A stretch of DNA of 64,000 nucleotides from Solanum dulcamara (Eukaryota > Streptophyta > Magnoliopsida > Solanales > Solanaceae): contig NC_077237.1 in NCBI RefSeq assembly GCF_947179165.1, positions 15,337,523 through 15,401,522 of the forward strand, given 5' to 3'. Below, one piece after another: positions 47,733-58,150 of this stretch. The notes beneath the pieces were generated by a model, which made no database searches, was not told where the DNA came from, and saw only the letters and a program-made list of their open reading frames with translations. The first letter of the stretch is position 1; the number at the start of each line of letters is the position of its first letter. Both the position numbers and the translations under genes were made by a program.

Positions 47733-50204
47733 TGTCACGCCCCGGGAGGGTACCCTAGACGTGACCGGCACTTGAAAGCCATTTCTAACCTTCAAGCGAA
47801 CCACCTGATTCAGTCACTTCATCATTCAGTCATATACACACAAAGGAGGGTTTAATCATAACATCCTATTCACAATATGGGGGCCGAAGGCCAAACATGT
47901 TCAACTCAACAAAACAAGTAAAATAGGACTTCTCAAAAATAGCAGTCCAACCTTTCCATACTCTAGTCTATGAAGCCTCTATCAAAGTCTAGAAGGTGCC
48001 AATGACAAGCCCATGGCTACCAACAATCCAAAATAAAGGAAGCGACAACAAAACTATACAAGAAAGCTCAACATCCTCCAGAAAACTAGGAGGACTCACC
48101 AACTAGATGAGAGTGTATATAGATCTTCAACGGAGCGCCGGTTGATGACCCCTGGTACCTATCTCTGCATCATGAAACGATACAGGCCAAATGGCGTCAT
48201 TACATGGAATGTACGAGTATGTAATATGGACGGATGAAACAAACATCAATAAGCATCAATATCAACTCAGGATCTCAACTCATTAATACATAACAACTCA
48301 CTCAAGTATCCTAAGTCTAACAAGAAGTGATTTAGACCGTACCAAATCTCACTCCACTCAACTCAGCTAACTCGGACTACTATCAAGACCTAAATGGGAG
48401 TTTCTCTTATTCGACAACCATCACTTATGAGCCAGTGATAGTACAACAATCAGACGTCATTGCCACGTCCGTCCATACCTTGCCAGGGCATGAATGCCTC
48501 CCTAATCATGGATTCCATCGATTAGTCAAGTCCTATCATTTCAGGACAAATAAAGGGGAAGCATCCGAATTTAACGGTTCGATCCCATGGGAAGCATCCG
48601 AATTTAACGGTTAGATCCCTACCTACGTTGGCGGCGTAGTTTCTAGGGTTTGAGTACGGACTATACTCTCACCCACCTCGGTGGTCGATACTCCTCCCAT
48701 AACTCTATGCTCATAAGACTCCCTCCAATCATCTCAAACAAGCCCTCACGGCTAGTTTCATGTGGGACATTGCCAACTCATCAACTCTATCCTCATATCA
48801 ACTCAATTACGTCATAATGGCAAGGCCCATTTAGGACCTTGTCCACTCGTCAATTCCATCCTCCAATCAACTTAATTAAGCCTCATTTAGATAAGCATTT
48901 ATGACATCTCCTCAAGACTCATCACAACTCTACGGCTTTAGCTCAACAATTCAAGTAGAATTACACCTTTATGGAAATTGACTTATGCAACATAATCACA
49001 TGGTTAAAGAGATCAACAAAACATATTAACAAGTCCTCTCCATCAACTCACACTAACATGAAGGTTTGGGAATCTCTTAGCTCAACAACATCAACACAAA
49101 CAAAAATCAAATTTATGAGAGACAAAACTCATTCAAACATAAACCATACCAAGAAACTCCATTCTCATGGACCTTTAACCTCAAAGCAAGAGTAGGGCAC
49201 ATGGGTGGACTCAACCCATATTTTAGATAGCCTTACATACCTTAGTGAAGACTTGAAGAAGACCTTGGTATTGGGTTTTCAATGGAGAACTCGAATCTTG
49301 AAGCTCTTGGAACTCTTCTTGTTGGAAATGAAGAAGAAAAAGAAGAGAGAGAGAGAGAGAGAGAAGCTCCTAGGGATTTTAGAGAGAGAGTGAGGGCTGA
49401 AAATATGATCTCAAAATAGTCTAGGGTGATACATATATAATTTGGGTAAGTTTTCAAATTGCCCCTTCTTAAAGTTCTGAAAAATAGGCAAAAATGCACC
49501 TGACGCGATAGTGGCGCATCGCGCCATTGCAGCGCTAGGCTGATTACGCCTAAAACCTACACACCTCGCAGTGGCGCACCGCGCCAGAGACCAAACTATT
49601 GAGGCATGTTTCTGGCGCGATAGTGGCGCGTCGCACCCTTACAGCACCAAGGCCAATATTTTCTAGGTTCTGGAAATTGGCTTGAAAAATCCTGCACACT
49701 TTTTAGTGGCGTGCCGCGCCAGAGCCCAAACTACTGAGGAATATTTCTGGCGCGATAGTGGCGCGTCGCGCCACTGCGGCGCCAAGCCCAATTTTTCAGC
49801 AATTGCAACACAGGCCTGAAAATCTCTACTGTGCTAGTTCAACTTAGGATCATCATATCTTTTGACTCCGAACTTCAAAAATTACATTCTTGGTGGCGTT
49901 GGAAAGAAGACTTGACGACCTTTAATTTGATGGGTTGTGGGCCACCCAGATTGTCATCTTTCAAAAGATAGGATCGTTAGAAGTTGACCCCTCATATGAA
50001 CTCATTCTAAAACTTAGCCACGACGAATCTTTTGGACTTAGCTTGGTCCTAGGGGTCTTTCGTGACCCCACATCACCTCTACCACTTCTCAATTTCTCAA
50101 GGGCTCGTCTTAACTCCTGCAAATGCTTCATAATACTCGAGTTTGACCCTACCCGAATACAAGAAGGGTCCGAATCTTAGGAAAAAAATTTGAGGGATGT
50201 TACG
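47733..50204 (-). mobile_element. Gypsy solo LTR (minus strand), 2.47 kb, inside CACTA
   Basis: Starts TGTCACGCCCCGGG and ends GGGATGTTACG, a decayed TTACA. Flanks ACCTA (47728-47732) and ACTTA (50205-50209) match in 4 of 5. The host tandem repeat reads across when it is removed. The hairpin is at 48164-48186, a GC-rich inverted repeat cassette at 49500-49790, and a GA-rich microsatellite at ~49343-49365. No internal region is present. The ORFs 48971-49195, 49205-49499 and 49935-50180 are LTR sequence. Confidence 0.85.
49500..49790. repeat. GC-rich GGCGCG inverted/tandem repeat cassette in the solo LTR
   Basis: GCGCGATAGTGGCGC(A/G)TCGCG-type sequence, with the CACTGC arm, occurs about three times in ~120-bp steps in otherwise AT-rich DNA. 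Each copy is largely self-complementary. Confidence 0.85.
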
Positions 50205-50640
50205 ACTTAGATACTTGAATTTTAGGATATTTGAATTTAGAACTTCAACTTGAATGTCATGAGATTTGAATTTAATTATAACTTGAATTAATTAGTACAT
50301 GAACTTAATTATAACTTGAATTAGTTAGAACTTGAATTTAATTATAACTTGAATTAATAAGAACTTGAAATTAATCATAACTTGAATTAATTAGAACTTG
50401 AACTTAATTATAACTTGAATTAATAAGAACTTGAAATTAATTATAACTTGAATTAATTAGAACTTGAACTTAATTATAATTTGAACGTAATTATTATATG
50501 AATTAATTAATTATAATTGGAACTATTTATAACTTGAATTAATTATACATTTGAACTTAATTATTATATGAATTAATTAATAATAACTTGAATTAATGAC
50601 ACTTGTAGTGTCGATGAATTGCAGTCTTTATGAACTATTA
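50205..50640. repeat. AACTTGAATTAATT tandem repeat
   Basis: Short tandem words AACTTGAATTAATTAGAACT and AACTTAATTATAACTTGAAT alternate many times. Part of the CACTA interior. Confidence 0.85.
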
Positions 50641-50665
50641 AACTTGAATATATATAATTTTATAG

Positions 50666-52336
50666 ATGGATCATTGTTTGTGGATGTATAATATGCATTA
50701 TGAAGTTGGTGATTGTTTGAAACATGAATTTATTGACGGTGTAAGAAGTTTTATCAATCATGCAATGACACTTGATATTTTTAAGAGAAATTAATTGGTT
50801 AGGTGTCCTTGTTGTGAATGTAGGTGCTTGAAATTTTTTAATCCAGATATAGTTATGCTTGATTTGTATGGTAATAGATTTAAGCCTAGATATTTTGTAT
50901 GGTTTGATCATGGAGAAATAGATGGATTAAATAATATATTTTATAATATGCTACACATTGATAAATATAATATGTTTGCACCACATGGTCAAATTAGGGT
51001 TGAATATGATAGGGTTCTACATGATAAAGTTCAACATGATAGAGTTCGTGAAATGGTCAATGATGCTTTCGGGATTCAAGATGGATGGAACCCGAATAAT
51101 ATTTTGATGAAGCTCCTAATGAAGAAGCAAGACACTTCTAACAACAATTAGAAGAGGCTAGTCATCCACTATGTGAAGGGAGTCCGCATTCTGCTTTGTC
51201 AGTTGCGGTTAGATTAATGAATATTAAATCAGATTGGAGTATTCTTCACGCAGCTATGGACTCAATGGTTGATCTTTTGGGAGAACTGATTAATCCGGAG
51301 TTTAACATACCTAAAAACTTCTATCAGGCAAAGAGATTAGTTTCCAAGTTAAGGTTGTCATATGATAGAATTCATTGTTGTGTTAATGGTTGCATGTTGT
51401 TCTACGAGACTAATAGTGAATTAGAAAATTATAAGTTTTGTGGACATGCTAGTTGGATGTTACCACATGTTTTTGAGGATTTGTGTTGTTATTGGAAGAT
51501 CGATGAATTCAAGGCTATGTCCGAGTAAGCAAAAAAAGCTAGAGGCAGTTTAAAGGGTGGCTCATTGCACTCCGAAGGTGCAAAGAGTGTTGGGATGATT
51601 ACAAGGGAGATGGTAAGTTTTCTAAATTTAAAATTTTAATTCATATAAATTTAGTTCCTTAAATATTATTTGATTAATATCATCTAAAATTGTATTCTAA
51701 ATTATAGGAAAAAGAATCCCCTTCATTGCGAGGTATTCAAGAAGACTCATGTCAAGAAGAAGATCAATGAATCAGATCCATATGATTGGGTAGAGGAAAG
51801 GGTCTCACAAAGTTATGTAAGTTATTTAAAATTAATAGTGCATATATATGGATTAAAATTTTATGATGATAACTTTTATTTTTATGATAACTTTTATTTT
51901 TAAATGTAGGATATATACCAGCAGTGCATTGATGCGATGGGAGATTCGGTGTAGCTCACGCCAGAAGAGTCCACTAGAATTTGGACTGAAAAAGTGGTAG
52001 GAGGGACGCATAAGGACAGAATCTACGAGATGGGCTCTCAAATGACGTTCGACGACTCCAATCAGGTCTACAAGGTATTGGGTCGTCACGCCAAATCGAG
52101 GCACTTGATAGTGTTCAGATAGTTGAGATGTCGAGGAAAATCTCAGACATTACACGTGCATTGGCAGCGTCTGAGGAGAGAAGACTTGCTGAACAAAAAC
52201 AATGGATCAAACCGTCAAGCAAATCAAAGAACAAGTGCTCAACCTCGCTCGCAGGTCGTCTCGTTCTTCAAGAGCGTCCACTTCTGCCAATGATTCATCA
52301 GAGGATGAAGAATACATAGTCCCCACTCCTCCTTAG
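50666..52336 (+). pseudogene. CACTA transposase remnant: N-terminal domain of TNPD joined to TNPA-like domain
   Basis: The ATG at 50666 begins the transposase-associated domain (MDHCLWMYN, then RCPCCECRCLKFFNPD), with one in-frame stop at 50792. A one-base frame change near 51100 precedes the Transposase_21 start HPLCEGSPHSALSVAVRL, then IHCCVNGCMLFYE and YKFCGHASW (to ~51450). The catalytic core that should follow is absent. The next words, YWKIDEFKAMSE (stop) AKKARGSLKGGS, belong to the Transposase_24 (TNPA/Ptta) domain. Two introns at 51613-51707 and 51817-51909 have GT..AG borders. The block GGTHKDRIYEMGSQ is at ~51985. Another frame change at ~52108 precedes a C-terminus ending at TAG 52334-52336. 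Confidence 0.87.
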
Positions 52337-52584
52337 CTACAATACTCCCATCATTTTTTGAATGTTTTTGTTAAGTTTGAACATTTGACTAACTTTGGAA
52401 GACTTTTACAAGTATTTAGTCTATTAATTTTACATCTTTGAATGTTTTTTTAAGTGGTGGAAGATATATTGAATTGGTTGTGTTGTTTGAGATTATTGTT
52501 GATTGTGTTGTTTGGGCTATTAGTGATTTGAATTGATTGAGCAGGTTGGGCAGCAAAAATTACACGGTTTTACTATAAAAAAAA

Positions 52585-52985
52585 TGCAGAAAAAGCGACG
52601 GACAGGGCCCTATTGTCCGTCGCTTTTTCATTTTTTTTTAAAAAACAATCTACAACTTGCGACAGAAAGGGTCGCCTAGTCCGGCGCTTTGTTCTTCGTA
52701 ATTAGGAACAATGAAGAACAAAGCGATGGACTGTCCGTCGCTTTTATGAAAAATTTAATTTTCAAAATTGTAACGGACTGTGTTGCTATGTTCATCATGC
52801 TGAAGAACAAAGCGACACAGTCCGTTGTAATTTTGAAAATTATTTTTTTAAAAAAAATACAAAAGTGATGGACTGCATCGTTTTTTTAAAAAAAATAAAT
52901 ACAAAAGCGATGGAAGTGATTGTGTCGCTTTTTCGTCTATTATGACTAAAAAAGCAGCACAGTCCATGCTTTTTGATTGTTTTTA
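52585..52985. repeat. CACTA right sub-terminal repeats
   Basis: AAAGCGACGGACAGGG and TGTCCGTCGCTTTTT type words in direct and inverted order, at least six times. They mirror the left end. Confidence 0.8.
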
Positions 52986-52994
52986 GTAGTGGTT

Positions 52995-53517
52995 TAATCA
53001 ACTTTGAACTGGCCTAGTAGCACCCTCTATTCATTCTTTCCAACCAAGATGATCATACTCTAGATGTCTAGTCAATTGAGCCGTCCCATTTTTATTACTA
53101 CTGGTCTTATGCTTGAAATTGTTTTGACAATCTTTAGATTGAACTTTAGTTGTTCTGGCTATGCGTTCAAAATAATGTCGTACTAAACTAGTTTTTTTTT
53201 ATTTTTTTTACAGGTCGTGGAGGAAGATTAACAGTTGTAGATTAAGCATTACCTATATCTACATCAGGATTTGTTGGTGTAACATCCACATCATCATTAT
53301 TATCTTGTTCTATTTCTACTTCAAATTCATTTGGTTCTTTTATACCGTATGTTTCTTGATATTCATTTTCATTCATATCATGTGCACCTACACTTATTTC
53401 TTCAAATTCGCTAGCTGATGCTTCAGGCATACGAGAATATTTTTTACGTGTGCTACCTCTATCGAAACTACTTTTTTTTACTACCACTACCTTCGTCAGG
53501 ACACAAATTTTTAACAC
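52995..53517 (-). pseudogene. hAT transposase, N-terminal part with BED-type zinc finger remnant
   Basis: On the minus strand, a 91-codon frame starts at 53517 (acidic stretch EFEVEIEQDNNDD). After a stop it continues to PPRPVKK and the BED finger remnant SKDCQNNFKHKTSSNKNG with AQLTRHLEYDH at ~53130-53060. The first zinc-ligand Cys appears replaced. It runs up to the CACTA insertion point. Confidence 0.75.
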
Positions 53518-54039
53518 TTTTACCTGTATTTTTTAATCAATCCGTTACGCAAATTAAACTAATAAAAAATATAAACACAAAAATTAAATATTTAAATATA
53601 CTAGAATTAATTTACTAAATAAAAGCAAAAAAATGAACGATTATACGAAATTGCCGGAATTAAATAAAGAATTGTAAAATTGATGAAATGATGAACACTT
53701 GAAAATTGAAAAGTTCCACTTGATGTTGTTAATTACAAAAAATAATAAAAAATTGATATCACCTTAGAGAGAATTGAGAAATTGAGAGAATTAGATAATT
53801 GTTGATGAAAAAAATAATTAAATATTGTAGGTATTTATAGAAAATAATTAATTAAAAAAAATAAAAAATGTCAATTTTGGCCACTTTCCAAAAACTCACT
53901 TTCTGAAAAATGGCCCAACGGATATATTCTCAAAATAAAATAAAATAAATTATACCGGACCGGTCTTACCTGGCCAGTACAAAAAAATCGCCGAACCGGC
54001 TCAGTCCATTAAGGACGTAGGCCGGGTAGCGTGCCGAAC

Positions 54040-54149
54040 CATTATTGGACCAATGTTGATGGGCCGGCCATCAGGTGGACCGACCCAATTGACAAGCTTA
54101 CATCTATGTGATGGGCCGGTGGCCGGCCCAATTGACAGACTTACATCTA
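54040..54149. repeat. hAT right terminal region with a duplicated 44-bp segment
   Basis: GGGCCGG(T)GGCCGGCCCAATTGACA(G)CTTACATCTA occurs twice: the first copy ends at ~54111 and the second at 54149, each followed by (T/G)GTGATGG. GC-rich GGGCCGG palindromes are common in plant hAT sub-terminal regions. Confidence 0.55.
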
Positions 54150-54157
54150 GGTGATGG

Positions 54158-55416
54158 CCTATTGATTAAAAATAAAGTTTCTAAAAAATTGTTCATTGAA
54201 AATCAGTAGGAAATAAAGATACAAACGGGTCAACATAAATAAGGTTGCCAGAAAAATCAAAACATGACTATAAAGTCTAGTCTAGGTTAAATTGATCATA
54301 CTTGTGTTGCAAATATAATATTGCTATTACTAAACAGATGGAACCTTTTCCAAATTAAATACTAATCAAGTTGCTTAGTGCACTAACCAAAACCTGTCAC
54401 TTCTTTTCATTAAAGGCAATTAGACTAATGAGAAAACGAGTTTGAGAATGATTACATAGTTAATCAATCATTAATATAAAAGCTAGTTGGTTAAAGTGCA
54501 AAAACTAATCCTTAGTTACGGTAAATTAACGTTGTATCAAGCAATTTAAGGAAGCCTTAATATTTTTAATTTGGTCTCTAGGGTCGAGTGGATGTAGTTT
54601 AATTATTAGGAAGTTCATTAATAATTAAACAATGGAAAAGGAGGGCGTAACATTTGCCTTTAAGCACAATTGCACATGTGTAGTGTTCCTAGATGCTTCT
54701 TTTAATGCAATCCTAATTGTAAGAAATAGTTAAATAAAATCATGTTATTTTTTGTTCCGTTTTCTTTCAGGGTTAAGGATGGAATTGGAAAATTAAACAT
54801 CGGGTGTTGTTGGACTTGTTACATCAAAAGCATTTGTTGAAGGAGCGACAAAATCAGAATTTTCATTTAGAATATGTTCTATATGAAAGAAAAATGTTTT
54901 TCATGAAAAATACTTTTTTAAAACTTCTTATGGACTTTACGACAAGGTAAATAGACTCCTCTTCGACTAACTTTCTAGGGAAGCTACGGGTCTTGTTTAA
55001 TATTGAAGTAGGTTATCAAGCCAACAATAATCTTTGTTTTGCATTTTATTATATTCTGAAAATAATTTTTAAAATACCATGTTGATTGCATGCGGTTCTA
55101 CTTATGATTTGTTTACTAAATTAAAGCTGAAACTAGTCTGCTTTGGTTTTATAGTAACAATAATGGGTTGTTGGAACATAAATTAGGGCAAATTGCAAAA
55201 CGCCTCGTGCATATGTACTTGGCATCTCTATGAGATAAGGTTTCCTTTCTTCAAATGTACAAGACGGATCCATCATTTTAAGTTTATTTGATTGAGATTA
55301 TACTTAATTGCTTTTACTTATTGATTATGAATAAATTATTCATATATATTAATTAAGTGAATTGTTAACGTAAATATAAGATCTAGATCAACGTTAATAA
55401 ATTTTATTGAAACTGT
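54158..55416. other. AT-rich region, no gene recognised
   Basis: No coding region above noise, no RNA gene and no clear terminal repeats. Confidence 0.5.
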
Positions 55417-55540
55417 TGTTAAGAGTCCACATTGATCCTTTTGGAAATGAGTGGATGGTCTCCTTAATTATATGGTTTTGGACAATCCTCCACTCTTGAA
55501 CTAGCTTTTTGATTGAGTTATGCTCAATGTCCTTTTTTTT
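55417..55540 (+). repeat. Short LTR-like repeat, copy A
   Basis: TGTTAAGAGTCCACATTGAT...GACAATCCTCCACTCTTGAA...GTTATGCTCAATGTCC. It aligns by eye with the reverse complements of 56521-56641 and 56759-56868. The pattern resembles the short LTRs of TRIM-like or small copia elements in Solanaceae. Confidence 0.5.
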
Positions 55541-56520
55541 TTAATAACCAAACTTCTATTATAGTTTTGCCACTACAGCATATATAGCTAACAAAATTAA
55601 TCTTAATCAAATTAGATATCCCGAAGAAATTTACATTTTTAATTACTAAATCATCAGAAAGGATGACGAAATTGCTATGTGCGAACGAGAAAGAAACGAG
55701 TTAGATAATTGTATATGTAGTGCATTTCAGACTATACACGTTTATATATAAGTAATTTATCTTACCCTTTGGCATAGGAAATGAAATGAAAAAAGAATTA
55801 AAAGGAAAATTCTTTTATAAGTAACCAAAAAACATGTATATATGTATCAGAAACTGTTTTGCTATTTTGTAAACAAAACATAGTAACAGTAAATATTATT
55901 CTTTGTTTGATCTCCCCAATATCTTTATGAAGAACATGTCAGATAGATGGGAGGACCAATGATCCATTTACACTTTACTCATCCTCATTTGCTCCCCAGA
56001 AGTATGGCATCTGGGTCACATGCATGCTCTCTTTAAATTAATTTTCTTGTGCTACAAAAAACAAAACCCCCACTACTAGTAGCTAGTATACCTAATATTT
56101 AACGGCAAATTGTCCTGCAAATGAGTAGATTAACAGCAAATTTGTATTCTTCAATTGTATGCATTTAGGGCAATTGATAAAAATCTGAAAGAGTGGACAA
56201 AAACTCCTCCTTTCTTGGGGGCTCGACCCTCAAGGCGGGGACCGGTTCCCAAGAAAGACATGCTGCGTACATATTTTAGACACGTATGGTTCAGGACCAT
56301 TCTCCATTTACCTTAAGGTATTGACTGACTGATCTCTCAGTACCTCATCTTTAATATAATCTTATCCTACCCCCACAAACTTTTAATCTCCTACAAAGAC
56401 CAGAATCTCATTGCCATATATATTTGCCTTAATTAACGAAATTTGCTTTAGTGGTCGGGAACGAGACTTGGTTCATATTTAGATGATCTCAGAATCAAAT
56501 TAATAGATTGTCATATATGT
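55541..56520. other. AT-rich region, no gene recognised
   Basis: Nothing recognised. The ~56210-56290 stretch is GC-richer, but it is not a tRNA or other RNA gene I can support. Confidence 0.45.
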
Positions 56521-56641
56521 AGAAATGGATTTTGGGTCTAACCCAATACTAAAAGTTAGTTCTTGAGAGGATTGAGGATTTTCTAAGATCATATAAGCAG
56601 ATCATTAATCCTTTTTTTATCTGGATGTAGACTCTTCATCA
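56521..56641 (-). repeat. Short LTR-like repeat, copy B
   Basis: AGAAATGGATTTTGGGTCTA...GATGTAGACTCTTCATCA. It is directly repeated at 56759-56868 with a 117-bp spacer, the layout of a tiny LTR element. No initiator-Met primer site was found in the spacer. Confidence 0.5.
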
Positions 56642-56758
56642 GACCACCCAATGCCTAGAGTTGGACATCTGAAACATGGATAATTTACTATGAGGATCCA
56701 ACATTGATAAACAATAGTTGGGATGGACCCTACCCAAATACGATATAAAGAAATGAAT

Positions 56759-56868
56759 TTTAGGTTTAAATCAACCTCAAAGCTAGTTCATCATTGAGCG
56801 AAGACTGTTCAAGGCCATACAAGGAGACTGCCATCTCCGTTTCATCCGATGTGAGAATCTTCAACACA
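56759..56868 (-). repeat. Short LTR-like repeat, copy C
   Basis: AGAAATGAATTTTAGGTTTA...GTGAGAATCTTCAACACA. Partner of copy B. Confidence 0.5.
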
Positions 56869-57724
56869 GTCGAATAACAAAAGTTAATGATATTAGGGTG
56901 TGGCACTATCTCAGCTAAAACATTAAGTTAAGTTGTTAAAGAGAACACATTTTTATTAATTATATTTTAATTGTGTCTCTAACATGTCCCATCATTAGGA
57001 GTTTGATTTTTTTATTTGTTAGCTTAGCACGTGGCAGTGAGAGTCATCTCTGCTCGCTCTGATGTCATATTAAAGTGTGATCATTTTTTTAAAAAACATA
57101 AAATGTTAAAAGAAACACATTTTTTTACTTAATTATGTTTTTTTTTCAACAAGTTAAACTCGTAGAATCTGTCCCAAGAGTCACCTCTTGATTTGGGACT
57201 GGAACGATTCTTGCCTAGTGAATGTCGTTAATCTAGCTAGTCTTGCACAATCTATGGTTCAAATTTGAAGAATCAAGAAAAGGAAATTATATGAATTCAT
57301 TGTAGAAAAGGGTGGTAGGATTGGAGGTTTGTAGAATTTTCTACAGTACTACGAGAATTGTTCTATTACTGGTTCCACCATTTGTCTAACAGATCAAAAA
57401 AGGATTTGATAGTGATTACATGACACATTATATTGTTTCTTTTCACATAATTAGTGTGGAATCATTACGAAATAAACTTATATATGTACTACATTTATGA
57501 AAATTTTGCGTTCATAGGGGAATAATTTGATGGTTGGGAGAAGATTACTATCAAGCAAAATTAACCAAAGATTGTGTGGGAGTGGTACATATTATATTAT
57601 ATTGTTCATTTCTATTGAAAATGATTAGCTAATTCATCTTTAATATACTAGATTTTTTTTTTATCTAAAGTGGTATATTCTAAAAGAGTTTGTAGTGGGA
57701 GACACTGAGACAGTAGCAGGAGAG
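56869..57724. other. AT-rich region, no gene recognised
   Basis: Nothing recognised. Confidence 0.45.
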
Positions 57725-58150
57725 GATAAAAAAAAGTCTCATGGATGAAGTATTCCGCATTCACATAGCATTTAAAAAGATTGTACTTTAAATAAGATGA
57801 TCATATACTTCAATAATATAAAAAGGTTATCTTAACATAAGTATCCACGGTATAATCAGTCTATTCGGTTTGAGTCTCACTACTATCGATTATCAAAATA
57901 AATTTGCACATGTTTGCTCATAAAAAAAATAAGTCTACACATGAAGAGGTGTTGAAGACACAACTAAATAAATAAAAATAGTTTATTTTATTATTTAAAA
58001 TTTTAAATAAAATGATCACAGTTGAACATAATATTGAAGCTGCAAAAAGTCATGTATTCGAATTTCACAACTACCATTATCAAAATAAATTCAAGGTGCA
58101 TGACTCATATAAAAAACAATCTATAGTTTAACTTTTTAAATGAGATATTA
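57725..58150 (+). repeat. Two diverged tRNA-SINE-like units
   Basis: Two segments share AAATAA(G/A)ATGATCA, a B-box-like word (GGTTTGAGTCTCAC at ~57870; GTATTCGAATTTCAC at ~58054), TTATCAAAATAAATT and a CTCATA(T)AAAAAA end. A clear A box was not found, so the class is tentative. Confidence 0.4.

Larger units (their letters stand above)
44874..52991 (+). mobile_element. CACTA (En/Spm-type) transposon, 8.1 kb, degenerate
   Basis: Terminal inverted repeats CACTACTAAAAAAA at 44874 and TTTTTAGTAGTG at the right end (minus strand CACTACTAAAAACA). Perfect 3-bp target duplications GTT lie at 44871-44873 and 52992-52994. Sub-terminal hairpin repeats lie at both ends, and transposase remnants at 50666-52336. 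It is nested in the hAT element. It carries a LINE and a solo gypsy LTR; without these it is ~4.7 kb. Confidence 0.93.
43080..54149 (-). mobile_element. hAT transposon (minus strand) split by a CACTA element
   Basis: hAT transposase remnants read on the minus strand at 52995-53517 (N-terminal part) and 43170-44873 (core and C-terminal part). They join when the CACTA element is removed. The right terminus is probably near 54149: CTTACATCTA preceded by GGCCCAATTGACAG, with a 44-bp duplicated copy just inside. The left terminus was not identified, so 43080 is only the limit of readable coding sequence plus margin. Confidence 0.7.

Noticed and set aside
56200..56290. Possible tRNA or small RNA gene
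   Set aside because: I could not fit a cloverleaf, and there are no convincing A and B boxes with the right spacing.
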